39,494 bases of DNA from Acidobacteriaceae bacterium (GCA_025355385.1 JANXZS010000145.1:1-39494), one strand, 5' to 3'; positions 8,454-18,189 are shown, counted from the first letter of the stretch. Notes: generated from the sequence alone by a model not told the origin. Program-made: numbers and translations.

Positions 8454-9980
8454 TTAAGAACCAGTCCCGCGAACCACTACCGCTACCGTTCGTATCAGGA
8501 TCTTGATGTCGAGCCACAAGCTCCAATTTTCGATATATGCGGTGTCCAGCGAAATGTAACTGTCAAACGAGGGGTCCTGTCGTGCTTGCACTTGCCATAG
8601 CCCAGTAATGCCCGGGGTCACATCCAGCCGCCGCAAGTGGCTTAACTCATATTGTTTCACTTCGCTGGCCAGCGGAGGGCGCGGCCCGACAATGCTCATA
8701 TCGCCCCGGAGCACGTTAAAAAACTGGGGTAGCTCGTCCAAGGAGTATTTCCGCAGCAGATGACCAAGGCCCGTAATCCGGGGGTCGTTGGTGATTTTGA
8801 ACAGGACTGAGTCCCGCTCGTTCATGTGCAGGATGTCGGCGCGACGCCGTTCAGCATCGAGCACCATGGTGCGAAACTTCACGCATTTAAAGACGCGGCC
8901 TTTCTTGCCGATACGGTCAGAGCGATAGAAAATCGGCCCGGGAGAATCCAGCTTGATGGCAACCGCAATCCCGATCAGGAGAGGGGAGACTGCAAGCGTC
9001 GACATCCCCGATAGAACAATGTCCAGCGCCCGCTTTAAAAAGTGACCCAGCTCGTGTGCCTCCTCGCGGTGGAGCGGGATCGTGGGAAATTGACCTACAT
9101 ACTCAACAGAGCTGTTCCAGGCGAGGCCGTCATATAAGTCGGGAACGACGCGTATGTCAACCCCCGCATTCCGCGCCTGCGCCACAATATGCTTTACCAG
9201 CCCTCGTTCACAGGGGCTGGCGACAAAAATCTCATCGACAAAGTGTTCTCGTGCCAGATCGAAGACGTGGTCAACTCCACCCAGCACCTCTCCGCTCATG
9301 GAAGGCATGTCGAGGTCGACGCCGGGTACGTGGATATATCCCTTGAACGTGTAGCCAAGATGGCGAACGCTGTCGATATGGTTCCGCAGTGCTTGACCGA
9401 TACGGCCTGTTCCAATAATTAAAATGTTGCGTGTTTCCAGGCCTCGCTCGAAACGACGATAGATGATAGCCCGCCACCCTAAACGGCGCGCACAGAGCAT
9501 CGCCGTGGTGATCAGGATCGTCAACAGCACCAAGGCGCGGGAGATGACCTCGCCGTGCACCAGGTACAGTCCACCCGTCAGCAGCAAACCTGCCGTGAAG
9601 CACGCCTGCATTGTCATCCGCTGTTCATGAAAGGTGCTGGTAATGCGCAGCGGCTCATAAAGATGATAGCGCCGGCTCACCACGACAATGGCCGCGATAA
9701 ACCAGATGAGATATCCCAGGAGCAGCGCACCAGGGTGACGGAAGACGGGCAAATTCGAGGCCGAGAGATGGACCGCCCGCAAACCCTGCACTATGCCGCC
9801 AAAGGTCAGTTTAAAGGAGACCAGTAAGGCGAGCACTACAGTCGCTGCGTCGGCTAAGATCCATAAAACCACCGTCGCACGGGTCGACCGTGCCGAAGAC
9901 ACAGTTCTTCCGCGATTCTTCGAAACGTTGTTCTCCGGGGCTTTCACCGTCAGACGTTGTAAAAACTCTGAAGTAGCCAT
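8454..9980 (-). CDS. Polyprenyl-phosphate sugar-1-phosphate transferase (exopolysaccharide initiation)
   Basis: 508 residues of the WbaP/WcaJ/Gum-type family, which load the first sugar phosphate of an exopolysaccharide or O-antigen onto undecaprenyl phosphate at the inner membrane. Four hydrophobic segments occupy about 35-170. A CoA-binding-like domain (NILIIGTGRIGQALRNH, about 186-310) follows, then a fifth membrane segment near 325-345. The catalytic bacterial sugar transferase domain runs to the end, with KFRTM, LRKYSLDELPQFFNVLRGDMSIVGPRPPL in part, and the terminal GITGLWQV block. The ATG at 9980 has no obvious ribosome site. No polymerase or flippase is adjacent, but UDP-glucose dehydrogenase and UDP-xylose synthase lie 10 kb away. 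Confidence 0.93.
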   Translation of the reverse strand: MATSEFLQRLTVKAPENNVSKNRGRTVSSARSTRATVVLWILADAATVVLALLVSFKLTFGGIVQGLRAVHLSASNLPVFRHPGALLLGYLIWFIAAIVVVSRRYHLYEPLRITSTFHEQRMTMQACFTAGLLLTGGLYLVHGEVISRALVLLTILITTAMLCARRLGWRAIIYRRFERGLETRNILIIGTGRIGQALRNHIDSVRHLGYTFKGYIHVPGVDLDMPSMSGEVLGGVDHVFDLAREHFVDEIFVASPCERGLVKHIVAQARNAGVDIRVVPDLYDGLAWNSSVEYVGQFPTIPLHREEAHELGHFLKRALDIVLSGMSTLAVSPLLIGIAVAIKLDSPGPIFYRSDRIGKKGRVFKCVKFRTMVLDAERRRADILHMNERDSVLFKITNDPRITGLGHLLRKYSLDELPQFFNVLRGDMSIVGPRPPLASEVKQYELSHLRRLDVTPGITGLWQVQARQDPSFDSYISLDTAYIENWSLWLDIKILIRTVAVVVRGTGS

Positions 9981-10545
9981 GTGTCGAGTTTGGACCTATG
10001 TTCCGCTCTCAATACGGACCGCGTGCAAACTGCAGGTCGCGAGACCGCCGGAGCGTCGAAAACATCAGTAGATAGTGCGCTAGAGTTCCTTACGGAGATT
10101 GCGCTTTGCAGATTAGAAGAAGTGCAGTTCCGAAGAAATCTCGCTTCAATCCGCAGCGGGAAGATCATGGTCCCGTTAGGCTCAGCTCAGCTATGGGAAG
10201 CTCCCTGGTCCCTCGCATAGTGATCTGCGAAGAGACTTGGCAGAAAGCCCTGTCGCACTGTCAACGAGGCGAGCCTGATGAGCACCCTATTCCGCTCCGC
10301 TGCTATCGATCCCTGTTCCCAATCAGAAGTGTTTGCACCAACCCTCCGCACTACTGATCCGGACCCATCGATAGCTGACCTATATTGTAACAGCGCCAGT
10401 CCCGCCGCCTCAGGATTTGTACCTGCCTTGCGTAATGAGAGACAGTTGCGCTGCGATTCTTTTTTCTGCTCCTAGAATCCACTGCCGGGAGACATACGGC
10501 AAGCAAAAATTCCGTGAAGATCCTCAAGTTCTGCTTGCTGGATTC
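9981..10545. other. Intergenic region without recognised gene
   Basis: About 565 bases separate the sugar transferase and the ABC ATPase, both on the minus strand. Several short open frames exist but none has a ribosome site or recognisable product. The region should contain the promoter of the sugar transferase and the end of the ABC transcript. No clear hairpin with a T run was seen. Confidence 0.4.
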
Positions 10546-11442
10546 CTATCCTTCAGGGACCACGAGGGCGTCCAGTTCGAGGAATTGCCGAATCACAGGG
10601 TCCTCACTCTCATGAAATTCAGCCAGCGTTCCGAACCACGCCTTTGCCTGGTTGAGAAACAAAACCCGGTCGGCTAATCTCTCTGCGAACCGCATGTCAT
10701 GCGTAACCACGATACTCGTCAACCTTAGCTGATGCTTCAACTTCTGGATTAGGTTGCCGAGCAGGCGGGCCATCAGTGGATCGACCATCGTAGTGGGCTC
10801 GTCGTACAAAATAGCCTCAGGTTGCGCCGCCAGTGCCCGCGCAATTGCAACAGAGCGCTTCATGCCGGTCGACAAATCGGAGGGAAGCAGGTTAGCCATC
10901 CCCGAAACCCCCGCCATATCCAGCAAGCCGTTCACTACCTGCAGAATCTGGTCCTCCGCAAGTTCGTGGCGCTCGCGAAGGGGAAATGCGACATTCTCAC
11001 CCACAGAAAGCGAATCAAACAGTGCTCCATTCTGGAACACCATAGTGACTTTCTTGCGGATAATCTGCATCTGCCTTTCGTCGAACTGGGTGATGTCTTC
11101 TCCGGCGACAAATATGTGACCGGAATCCGGCTTCAGGAAACCCATGATCTGCTGTAAAGACACGGACTTGCCCACACCACTGCGCCCCAGAATGCAAAGC
11201 GTTTCACCGGGGCGCACAAAGAAGCTCACGTCATCCAGTACTTTAAGCTCGCCAAACGATTTGTAAATGTGATCGAAGGCAATATAAGGGGAATCCTTGG
11301 GGACATCCGTTGACTCGGGCCGCGTCTCCAGCAACAGTTCCGGAACGTCGGCAACCTCCGCCGCGTTGCTAATCGACGCATCGTCCCGCGGCTGGTCGGC
11401 TTGCGGTATCGAACTCAGGGGCGTTTCCTCATAGATCAGCAT
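10546..11442 (-). CDS. ABC transporter ATP-binding protein, MlaF-like
   Basis: A 298-residue ABC ATPase. Walker A is GRSGVGKS (86-93), the Q-loop lies in VFQNGALFDSLSV, the signature is LSTGM (190-194), and Walker B is ILYDE (211-215) followed by PTTMVDPL. The switch His is in VVTHDM. FDSLSV and the MVDPL stretch are typical of MlaF/Ttg2A-type ATPases, which drive phospholipid or organic-solvent-linked transport across the envelope. The first 50 residues are an acidic extension not needed for the fold. The signature has Thr where most members have Gly. No permease (MlaE) or substrate-binding (MlaD) gene is adjacent, so its partners must be elsewhere. It starts 37 bases downstream of mobA on the same strand. 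Confidence 0.9.
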   Translation of the reverse strand: MLIYEETPLSSIPQADQPRDDASISNAAEVADVPELLLETRPESTDVPKDSPYIAFDHIYKSFGELKVLDDVSFFVRPGETLCILGRSGVGKSVSLQQIMGFLKPDSGHIFVAGEDITQFDERQMQIIRKKVTMVFQNGALFDSLSVGENVAFPLRERHELAEDQILQVVNGLLDMAGVSGMANLLPSDLSTGMKRSVAIARALAAQPEAILYDEPTTMVDPLMARLLGNLIQKLKHQLRLTSIVVTHDMRFAERLADRVLFLNQAKAWFGTLAEFHESEDPVIRQFLELDALVVPEG

Positions 11443-11479
11443 ATTGGATGTCGTGCTGCAGCGACAGAGTTTGCAAATA

Positions 11480-12133
11480 TCACGATGCCGTGGAGAAATC
11501 CAGATCCAGGCGGCTGTTCACGTTCTCAAACCATCTGCGGACTGGCACCGCCGTCTCAATCGCGGAAAAGTGACCTGCGGCGGCCAGGGTTTCCACGCAG
11601 AAGAAGTCGGTGCGCGGCCCGAGCCACTCTAAGCTCTCGGCTGCCCCTATGATGGCGCGAATGGTCTTGGTTTCTCCGGCTTTTAACCTTCGTTCCAGTT
11701 CCGGCAGCAGAGCCCGGCCATACACAGCTGCCAGTGGCTGCGGCAGGCCTGCAAGCAGGGGAACCGTCGCCAGCACACCGGTCTGCGACACCCTGCCCAC
11801 CATCCAACGCAGAAACCCAGGAGGCAGGAGCGGAAGGTCCACGGGTAAAAAGACGTTCCATTCGCTGGCCGTGGCCCTGAGCGCTGCGACGATGCCACCC
11901 AACGGCCCACAGTTCGCCTTTGAATCCATCACCACCGGCGCAAAATGGGCCAGATCCGGACGGTCGCCCACAATGCGTCGCTGATCGGTCACCTCAGCTA
12001 GATTCCTGAGTGCCAGTTCCACCAGCGGGATACCCTCGAAATTCAGCAGCGCCTTGTCCTGACCCATCCGGATACTGCGGCCACCAGCAAGAACAAAACC
12101 CTCCCCCACCAGCCGGCGTGCATCCCGCGTCAC
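11480..12133 (-). CDS. mobA: Molybdenum cofactor guanylyltransferase
   Basis: MobA attaches GMP from GTP to molybdopterin to give the guanine dinucleotide cofactor. The 217-residue protein has the nucleotidyltransferase signature FVLAGGRSIRMGQDKALL (13-30), a CGPLGGIVAAL stretch (75-85), and the metal-binding Asp99 in VDLPLL. It starts with GTG at 12133, whose GTGA overlaps the stop of the upstream M20 peptidase, implying translational coupling. No other cofactor-biosynthesis gene is adjacent. A relative such as MocA is less likely, because the length and motif order fit MobA. Confidence 0.88.
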   Translation of the reverse strand: MTRDARRLVGEGFVLAGGRSIRMGQDKALLNFEGIPLVELALRNLAEVTDQRRIVGDRPDLAHFAPVVMDSKANCGPLGGIVAALRATASEWNVFLPVDLPLLPPGFLRWMVGRVSQTGVLATVPLLAGLPQPLAAVYGRALLPELERRLKAGETKTIRAIIGAAESLEWLGPRTDFFCVETLAAAGHFSAIETAVPVRRWFENVNSRLDLDFSTAS

Positions 12134-13500
12134 TTCCCCACTTCCTCCAGAAAGACGATCAACGAATCAATACCGCGATAGAAGTTCGCGATGTGGAACT
12201 TCTCGTTGGGAGCATGAAGGTTGTCATCGGGCAGACCGAATCCCATCATAACGCTGGGTATGTGCAGATTGCGCTCAAAATCCCCAACGATCGGAATTGA
12301 ACCCCCGGAGCGAATAAACACCGTGTCCTTACCCCACACCTGGTGCAGGGCATTCTGCGCCGCTTTGACGTAGGGATTGTTCGTGCCTATAACAATCGGG
12401 TCGCCCGAATGAATCAATCGCACGTCCAGTTCAATGCCCTTCGGTCGCAGGGACTCGACGTACTGCTTGTAGAGCGCGAACGTCTCTTTGGGAGTCATGT
12501 CGGGCACAAGCCGCATTGAGATCTTGGCCACTGCCTTGGCGGGAATCACCGTCTTCGCGCCTGCCCCGATGAACCCACCCGGCATCCCGTGAACGTCCAG
12601 AGTGGGCCGTGCCCAGGTCCGCTCCAGCACCCCGTATCCCGCCTCACCCGTCAGCACGCTGGAACCGACTTCGCTCTTCCGGTATTGCTCTTCGTCAAAG
12701 GGAAGGCTCTCCCAAGCCCTCAACTCATCCGAACTCGGCTTTACCACCTTGTCGTAAAAACCAGGGATCAGGATCCTGCCCCCCGCATCCTTCAACTGAG
12801 CGATAATCTGCGCCAGCGCGACAAAAGGATTCGGCGCCGCACCCCCATACATGCCCGAGTGCAGGTCGGTCTTCGCTCCCCGCGCTTCAATCTCGGTGTA
12901 GATCATCCCTCTCAGCCCAACGCAAAGAGTCGGTAGCTCGGGTGCGAACATCTCCGTGTCCGAAATCAAGGCAAAATCCGCCGTCAATTCTTCTGGATGC
13001 TCTGCGACAAACCTGGCAATCGCTTCGCCGCCAACTTCTTCTTCGCCCTCAAGAATGACGCGAATATTCAAGGGTAGTCTGCCGTGGGCCTGCAGCAGAG
13101 ATTCCAGAGCCTTCACGTGCATGTACATCTGGCCCTTGTCGTCCACTGCTCCGCGCGCATACACGTTGCCATCACGTATCGTCGGCTCAAAGGGAGGAGT
13201 GTGCCATTCCTCCACGGGCTCCACCGGCTGAACATCGTAGTGCCCATAGCAAAGACACGTGGGCTTCTCGTCCGCATGCAGCCAATCCGCGTAGACAAGC
13301 GGATGGCCCGCGGTCTGGATCAATCTCACATTCTCCATTCCGATGCGTTTAAGCTCTGCGACGAGTATTTCTGCAGCGTGGCGAACGTCTCCGGCATGTT
13401 CCGGCAAAGTGGAGATTGAGGGCACGCGTAACAACGCAAACAGCTCTTCCAAAAAACGATCGTGCTGGGAATGAGCGTAATCAACTGCTTTTGATGGCAT
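12130..13500 (-). CDS. M20 family dipeptidase/metallopeptidase
   Basis: A 456-residue zinc peptidase of the M20A/ArgE-DapE-carnosinase group. Metal-ligand motifs are in order: GHYDVQP (His87, catalytic Asp89), ARGAVDDKG (Asp120), and EGEEEVGG (general base Glu154 and metal Glu155). A Bac_Dimer lid with LHSGMYGG lies at about 215-225, and the final metal His is in LHAPNEKF. It probably hydrolyses small peptides or N-acyl amino acids in the cytosol; no signal peptide is seen. The start at 13500 has GAGAGGAAG eight bases upstream, which is preferred over an in-frame start at 13533. It overlaps mobA by four bases, an unusual functional pairing that may be simple operon packing. Confidence 0.93.
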   Translation of the reverse strand: MPSKAVDYAHSQHDRFLEELFALLRVPSISTLPEHAGDVRHAAEILVAELKRIGMENVRLIQTAGHPLVYADWLHADEKPTCLCYGHYDVQPVEPVEEWHTPPFEPTIRDGNVYARGAVDDKGQMYMHVKALESLLQAHGRLPLNIRVILEGEEEVGGEAIARFVAEHPEELTADFALISDTEMFAPELPTLCVGLRGMIYTEIEARGAKTDLHSGMYGGAAPNPFVALAQIIAQLKDAGGRILIPGFYDKVVKPSSDELRAWESLPFDEEQYRKSEVGSSVLTGEAGYGVLERTWARPTLDVHGMPGGFIGAGAKTVIPAKAVAKISMRLVPDMTPKETFALYKQYVESLRPKGIELDVRLIHSGDPIVIGTNNPYVKAAQNALHQVWGKDTVFIRSGGSIPIVGDFERNLHIPSVMMGFGLPDDNLHAPNEKFHIANFYRGIDSLIVFLEEVGK

Positions 13501-13688
13501 CGGCAATACTTCCTCTCGGCAAAAGGCGGGCAAGAATCAGCTCACGGCAAGACCAGTCCGCAGCCGAACTAAGAAGTGTAAGGGCTACCGCTTGGAAAAA
13601 CTTCCTCAGCTGGCGGGCTGACCACTCGCGTGGCTCGGGTGTAATGGGCGGCCATGCCTCAGCTTGAGACATCGACCGCAAAGCGCAT

Positions 13689-14042
13689 TCAGTACCGGGG
13701 CACCTTAGGGTCCACCAGCCGCGACCACGCATCAATACCACCCTGTAACGACTGCGTCTGATCGAACCCCTGATTCCTCAACCACACCGCCACATTCATC
13801 GACCGCACTCCCGTGTGGCATACGGTGACAATATGGCTTTCGGGATCGAGTTCCTGAAAGGCCCGGCTGGGAATCTCTCCCATCGGCATTAGCACGGTAC
13901 CCTCAATATGAGCGGTTGCATATTCCCAAGGCTCACGCACATCCAGAAGGACAAATTTCGGCGAGCCGGTACGATCTTCGGCCACAGTGTTCCCTTTCAG
14001 CAGCGTTTCCGAGGCTGGCGCGTCAATTTCATAAGGCAGCAT
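13689..14042 (-). CDS. Rhodanese-like sulfurtransferase
   Basis: A 117-residue single-domain rhodanese. It has the CH2A-type motif VLLDVREPWEYATAHI (31-46) and the active-site loop CHTGVRS with Cys75 and Arg80. It ends with GGIDAWSRLVDP, the usual C-terminus. It is probably a cytosolic sulfur-transfer protein of the GlpE/PspE size class, with unknown acceptor. The start is ATG 14042; an in-frame GTG at 14057 is possible. Neither has a strong ribosome site. It is divergent from the NtrC-like regulator, with 115 bases between them for both promoters. Confidence 0.9.
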   Translation of the reverse strand: MLPYEIDAPASETLLKGNTVAEDRTGSPKFVLLDVREPWEYATAHIEGTVLMPMGEIPSRAFQELDPESHIVTVCHTGVRSMNVAVWLRNQGFDQTQSLQGGIDAWSRLVDPKVPRY

Positions 14043-14157
14043 TGTTGCAGAATACACGCGGACTGCCGACCGAAACCTGCAAGCCTAGCGTCCTTATAGG
14101 ATGCTTCACCGCCTTGACGTGATACAAAAGGGGTTAGCAGGTACATAACAGGGTCTC

Positions 14158-15561
14158 ATGGCGACACAAGAGAAAGTCCTGATCGTTGAGGACGAAATGC
14201 ACGCCCTAGTGGGTCTCGCCGAGCTTGTTTCCGGATGGGGCTACCGCACGGAAACTGCCCGGGACGGGCTCGAAGCGCTCGATCAGGTCGCCGCATGGGC
14301 GCCAGGCATCGTCGTCACCGACCTCAAAATGCCGCGCATGGACGGCATTCAACTGCTCCAGCGGCTCAATGAGCTGAACCAGAACTTTGTCGTCATCGTG
14401 CTCACCGCCCAGGGCAGCATCGAGCGTGCCGTTGAGGCCATGAAGATGGGCGCCTACGACTTCATTCAGAAGCCTGTAGATCCGACCCGCCTGCGCACCA
14501 TCCTGGCCAACGCCAGCCGCCAGCGAGACACCGAGCGGGAGTTGGAAGTTACTCGCCGCAAGCTGCGCGACACCGGCATCCTTGGCCCGCTCGTAGGCTC
14601 CTCCCGCAAGATGCAGGAGGCATATGCCCTCATCGAGCGCGTGGCTCCGAGCAACGTCTCGGTACTCATTACCGGCGAGAGCGGCACGGGTAAAGAGCTG
14701 GTTGCTCGAACCCTGCACGAACTCAGCCCCCGCAAACTCAAGCCCTTCGTTGCGGTAAATTGCGCCGCCATCCCTGAAACACTCATCGAGAGCGAGATCT
14801 TTGGCCATGAGAAAGGCGCCTTCACCGGAGCCATGGAACGACGCGCAGGTTGCTTTGAGCTCGCCGAGGAAGGCACCCTCCTGCTGGACGAGATCGGCGA
14901 AATGCCCGTCGGAACCCAGGCCAAGCTGCTGCGCGTCCTAGAGGAGAAAAAACTACGCCGCCTCGGCAGCAAGATGGAAACGTCGATGGATGTGCGTGTT
15001 CTGGCGGCGACCAACAAGAATCCCGAAGAAGCCGTGGCATCGGGCGAATTGAGAGGCGACCTCTACTATCGCCTGAATGTTTTCAACATTCATATGCCCC
15101 CCCTACGCGAGCACAAGGAAGATATACCCGCGCTGGCCGAGGCTATGCTCAACGATATGAACAAGAAGCATGACCGTAACGTTAGCGGGGTAGATGGCGA
15201 AATGCTGGCGCGCCTGATGCAGTACGATTGGCCCGGCAACGTACGCGAACTGCGGAATACAATCGAGCGTGCCGTCATCCTTTGCAATGAGGGCTACCTG
15301 ACCCCGCACCACCTGCCGCCAAGCTTTGGCAAGGGAGTGCGGATGCCCAGCCGGGAAACGGGTCCTCTCAATAGCGTTTCGCTCGAAGTTGGCACCACCG
15401 TGGACGAAGCGGAGAGACGCCTGATCCTCAAGACGCTGGAATCGACCCACAACAATAAAACCAAAGCCGCCGAGATTCTCGATATCAGTCTGAAGACCCT
15501 GCACAACAAGCTCAAGGAATACGGCAGTTCCCCCGCAGGCAGTGACACGGTCGAAGGGTAG
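14158..15561 (+). CDS. NtrC-family sigma54-dependent response regulator
   Basis: 467 residues in three domains. The receiver (1-120) has phosphoacceptor Asp55 in VVTDLKMP, Thr83 and Lys105. The AAA+ domain (about 145-380) has Walker A GESGTGKE (173-180), the sigma54-contacting loop GAFTGA (220-225), Walker B LLLDE (241-245), and an arginine-finger region near WPGNVREL. A Fis-type helix-turn-helix (about 425-455) includes NKTKAAEILDISLKTLHNKL. All catalytic residues are present, so it should activate sigma54 promoters when phosphorylated. The cognate kinase gene follows 12 bases downstream. Targets are unknown. Confidence 0.95.
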   Translation: MATQEKVLIVEDEMHALVGLAELVSGWGYRTETARDGLEALDQVAAWAPGIVVTDLKMPRMDGIQLLQRLNELNQNFVVIVLTAQGSIERAVEAMKMGAYDFIQKPVDPTRLRTILANASRQRDTERELEVTRRKLRDTGILGPLVGSSRKMQEAYALIERVAPSNVSVLITGESGTGKELVARTLHELSPRKLKPFVAVNCAAIPETLIESEIFGHEKGAFTGAMERRAGCFELAEEGTLLLDEIGEMPVGTQAKLLRVLEEKKLRRLGSKMETSMDVRVLAATNKNPEEAVASGELRGDLYYRLNVFNIHMPPLREHKEDIPALAEAMLNDMNKKHDRNVSGVDGEMLARLMQYDWPGNVRELRNTIERAVILCNEGYLTPHHLPPSFGKGVRMPSRETGPLNSVSLEVGTTVDEAERRLILKTLESTHNNKTKAAEILDISLKTLHNKLKEYGSSPAGSDTVEG

Positions 15562-15573
15562 CGGAAACCTGCT

Positions 15574-17484
15574 ATGCGCCTCAAGACAAAGCTCGTCGTC
15601 GCCATTACCGGCCTTGTTTTTCTAGTGGCCGCGGTGCTCTCGGTGCTTTATCTCACTGAGCTGCTGCGCCAGCAGATCGCGCAGTCGTATCAGAGCACTG
15701 ACCTGGTAGCCCACCAGATTTTCTTTGCCACCCGCCATGCGCTTGAAACGGGGATGACCAACCCTCCCCCGAACCCCCATGATCCTGCGTCCCTCCGCAT
15801 AGCCGTCGCCGATACCCTGCGACGCGACGAGGGACTCAGCTCGTTGTTGACCTCGGTCATCCGCTACTCCCCCACGGTCTTTGACATCTCTGTTGCAGAC
15901 AGCGAGGGTCGCGCCCTCACCAGTACCGACCTCGGCGCGACCGACAAGATCCTTCCGCGTCGCCCCCTCTACATCGAATTGCGCGACGGCAGCGTGGTCC
16001 AGCTTCTGTTGATGGTCTTTGGACCGCCTCGCGTCTATGACGTGGTGCTGCCACTGATACGCGACGGGCAGCCTTTCGCCACGGTACACGTGGGGATTCG
16101 GACCACCTTCCTGCGAAATGTCTTCCAGCCATGGATGACTGCGGCCCTCGCCTTCACCGGCTTCGCCATCCTGATATCGCTCCTCGTTTCAGCCCTGGTT
16201 GCCAACCTGGCACTGCAGCCCCTGGCGGACATTGGTGAGAGGCTCGACGCAATCACCCGCGCCGAGGCGGAGACCGCCGGCGAGTTGGAGTCTCCGCGCT
16301 CGGGTGACGCCGTGGTGCTGGTCTCTAACAAAATCGAAAAGCTAGGCCGGCGCATGCGCAACGTTGAAGAGGTATTCTCCGCTCTCAAAGAAAACCTCGA
16401 CCAGATCCTGACCAATCTGCAGGACGGCATCATGCTGTTCACGCGCGCGGGACGTGCCGTTCTGGTCAGTGCTTCGGTAGAGCGATTCCTGCTCAAGGAT
16501 CGGCACGGCATTCTGGGTGCCGAGGTTCGGGAGATTTTCGATCGCGAGAGCCTGCTGGGACGCACCGTTCGCGACGCCTTCGATGGTGGCATTGCCCTGG
16601 TCCAGGAGGGAATTACCACCGAGACAGGCAGACACATCGAGGTTTCTCTGGACTTTATCCATGACGAGCACGCCTCCGCGAATGCTTTAGGCGCATTGTT
16701 GACGCTGCACGATCTTGAATCGGTCCAGGAAATAGAGAGTGAGTTGGAACTCTCGCGGCGTATGGCCGCCATTGGACGTCTCACTTCCGGCGTTGGTCAC
16801 GAGGTCAAGAATCCTATCAATGCGATCGTCGTCCATCTGGAACTGCTAAGGAATAAGCTGGATAGCTCCGATGCGCGGGCGCTGCGTCATCTCGAGATTA
16901 TTGAGAGCGAGATCCAGAGGCTCGACCGTGTGGTGCAAACGCTGGTGGATTTCTCTCGGCCGGTCGAGTTGCGCCTCCAGGAGAACGACCTCCGGTCTGT
17001 TGTTACCTCCGTACTGATGCTGGCCTCTGCCGATCTTGAAACCCGCAGTGTCCAGGTCGTCAGCCGCCTGCCGGCGCACCCCGTCATCGTCAAGGTAGAT
17101 ACCGATCTGCTGCGCCAGGCGCTACTGAACGTCATCCTCAACGGTGCCCAGGCAATGTCCCAGGGCGGAGTCATCGAGGTCCGCCTGATCGAAGACGGAC
17201 GCAACGCCATGTTAAGCGTCCGCGACGAGGGCGAAGGAATTCCCGAAGATCTCCGGGAAAAAATTTTCGACCTCTACTTCACAACGAAAAAAGATGGAAG
17301 TGGTATCGGTCTTGCCATGACCTACCGCATAATGCAGTTGCATAATGGTAGTGTGGATGTAGAATCCGTGCCCGGAGAAGGCACAACGTTTACATTTCGA
17401 ATTCCGCTGAGCAATGCCGGCGAAGCGAGGCTGCGCGGACACCTTGTGACTACGACATCCCCGCACTCGGAGACCAAGGGATGA
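15574..17484 (+). CDS. NtrB-like sensor histidine kinase
   Basis: 636 residues, inner membrane. A first TM segment (8-30) and a second (about 187-212) flank a periplasmic sensor domain of roughly 155 residues. A HAMP-like linker and a PAS-like domain (about 275-390) follow. The HisKA H-box is GRLTSGVGHEVKNPINAI, with the phosphorylated His409, and the HATPase carries N-box NVILNGAQAM, G1 DEGEGIP and G2 GSGIGLAM. The arrangement and H-box suit an NtrB-type partner for the preceding sigma54 regulator. Its last four bases overlap the ATG of the lipoprotein gene. The signal sensed is unknown. Confidence 0.93.
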   Translation: MRLKTKLVVAITGLVFLVAAVLSVLYLTELLRQQIAQSYQSTDLVAHQIFFATRHALETGMTNPPPNPHDPASLRIAVADTLRRDEGLSSLLTSVIRYSPTVFDISVADSEGRALTSTDLGATDKILPRRPLYIELRDGSVVQLLLMVFGPPRVYDVVLPLIRDGQPFATVHVGIRTTFLRNVFQPWMTAALAFTGFAILISLLVSALVANLALQPLADIGERLDAITRAEAETAGELESPRSGDAVVLVSNKIEKLGRRMRNVEEVFSALKENLDQILTNLQDGIMLFTRAGRAVLVSASVERFLLKDRHGILGAEVREIFDRESLLGRTVRDAFDGGIALVQEGITTETGRHIEVSLDFIHDEHASANALGALLTLHDLESVQEIESELELSRRMAAIGRLTSGVGHEVKNPINAIVVHLELLRNKLDSSDARALRHLEIIESEIQRLDRVVQTLVDFSRPVELRLQENDLRSVVTSVLMLASADLETRSVQVVSRLPAHPVIVKVDTDLLRQALLNVILNGAQAMSQGGVIEVRLIEDGRNAMLSVRDEGEGIPEDLREKIFDLYFTTKKDGSGIGLAMTYRIMQLHNGSVDVESVPGEGTTFTFRIPLSNAGEARLRGHLVTTTSPHSETKG

Positions 17485-18149
17485 CGCACGCAGGCAAGAT
17501 CGTCCTCGTCGCTTTCTTTATTGCATTGTTGCCGGGCTGCGCCTCCAAAAAGACTAAGGTCAAGCCTCCCGCCATAGCTCAGGCCCCGACTACAAATGAC
17601 CAGGCAGGCGTCATGTACCCGACGCCGTTTCCTCCCACAACCGAGGCCCCGCCGCTGCCTGCTCCCGCGCTGACTCAGCCCAAAGAGGCTGCGCCCCCTT
17701 CTCCTCCCCCGGAACATCAGCCAAGCAAGCGGAAGAAGAATGCTGGCACTCTCACCAAGCCCAAGCCGTCAGCAGCGAAACCCGCTACCCAGGCGCCTGG
17801 CACCAGCGAGTCAGCCGCACCCGCGACTCCATCGGTAACGACCGCAACACCAGGACAGCAAGCAGCGAACGTCGAGCCTTCCGGCGTGTCTCCCATTGGT
17901 CAGCTGTCCAGTGGAGAAGGTGCTTCAGGATCTCAAAAACGTCACGACACCTCTGACTTGATCAACACCACCGAGCAGGGTCTCAATGGAATCAAACGCA
18001 CGCTGGACAGGCAGGAGTCGGAGACGGCCAACCAGATTCGCACCTACCTCAAACAGGCAAAGAACGCTCTTAGCGTCGATGACATCGACGGTGCCTCCAC
18101 CCTAGCTACCAAGGCGAAAGTCCTGCTTGAAGAACTGACCAAGCCTTAG
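17481..18149 (+). CDS. Proline-rich lipoprotein coupled to a two-component system
   Basis: 222 residues. A short signal sequence ends in the lipobox LLPGC, so Cys20 would be lipidated. A long Pro/Ala/Thr/Lys-rich segment (about 25-150) looks disordered and wall-spanning. The last 70 residues (from about DLINTTEQGLNGIKRTL) are helical and charged, without a family I recognise. ATGA at 17481-17484 overlaps the kinase stop, so it is translated with the two-component pair. An accessory role in signal sensing is an inference from position only. Confidence 0.78.
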   Translation: MTHAGKIVLVAFFIALLPGCASKKTKVKPPAIAQAPTTNDQAGVMYPTPFPPTTEAPPLPAPALTQPKEAAPPSPPPEHQPSKRKKNAGTLTKPKPSAAKPATQAPGTSESAAPATPSVTTATPGQQAANVEPSGVSPIGQLSSGEGASGSQKRHDTSDLINTTEQGLNGIKRTLDRQESETANQIRTYLKQAKNALSVDDIDGASTLATKAKVLLEELTKP

Positions 18150-18189
18150 ATACAAAACGCCTGCCCCTCGCGATTTGCCCTCAGAGCAA

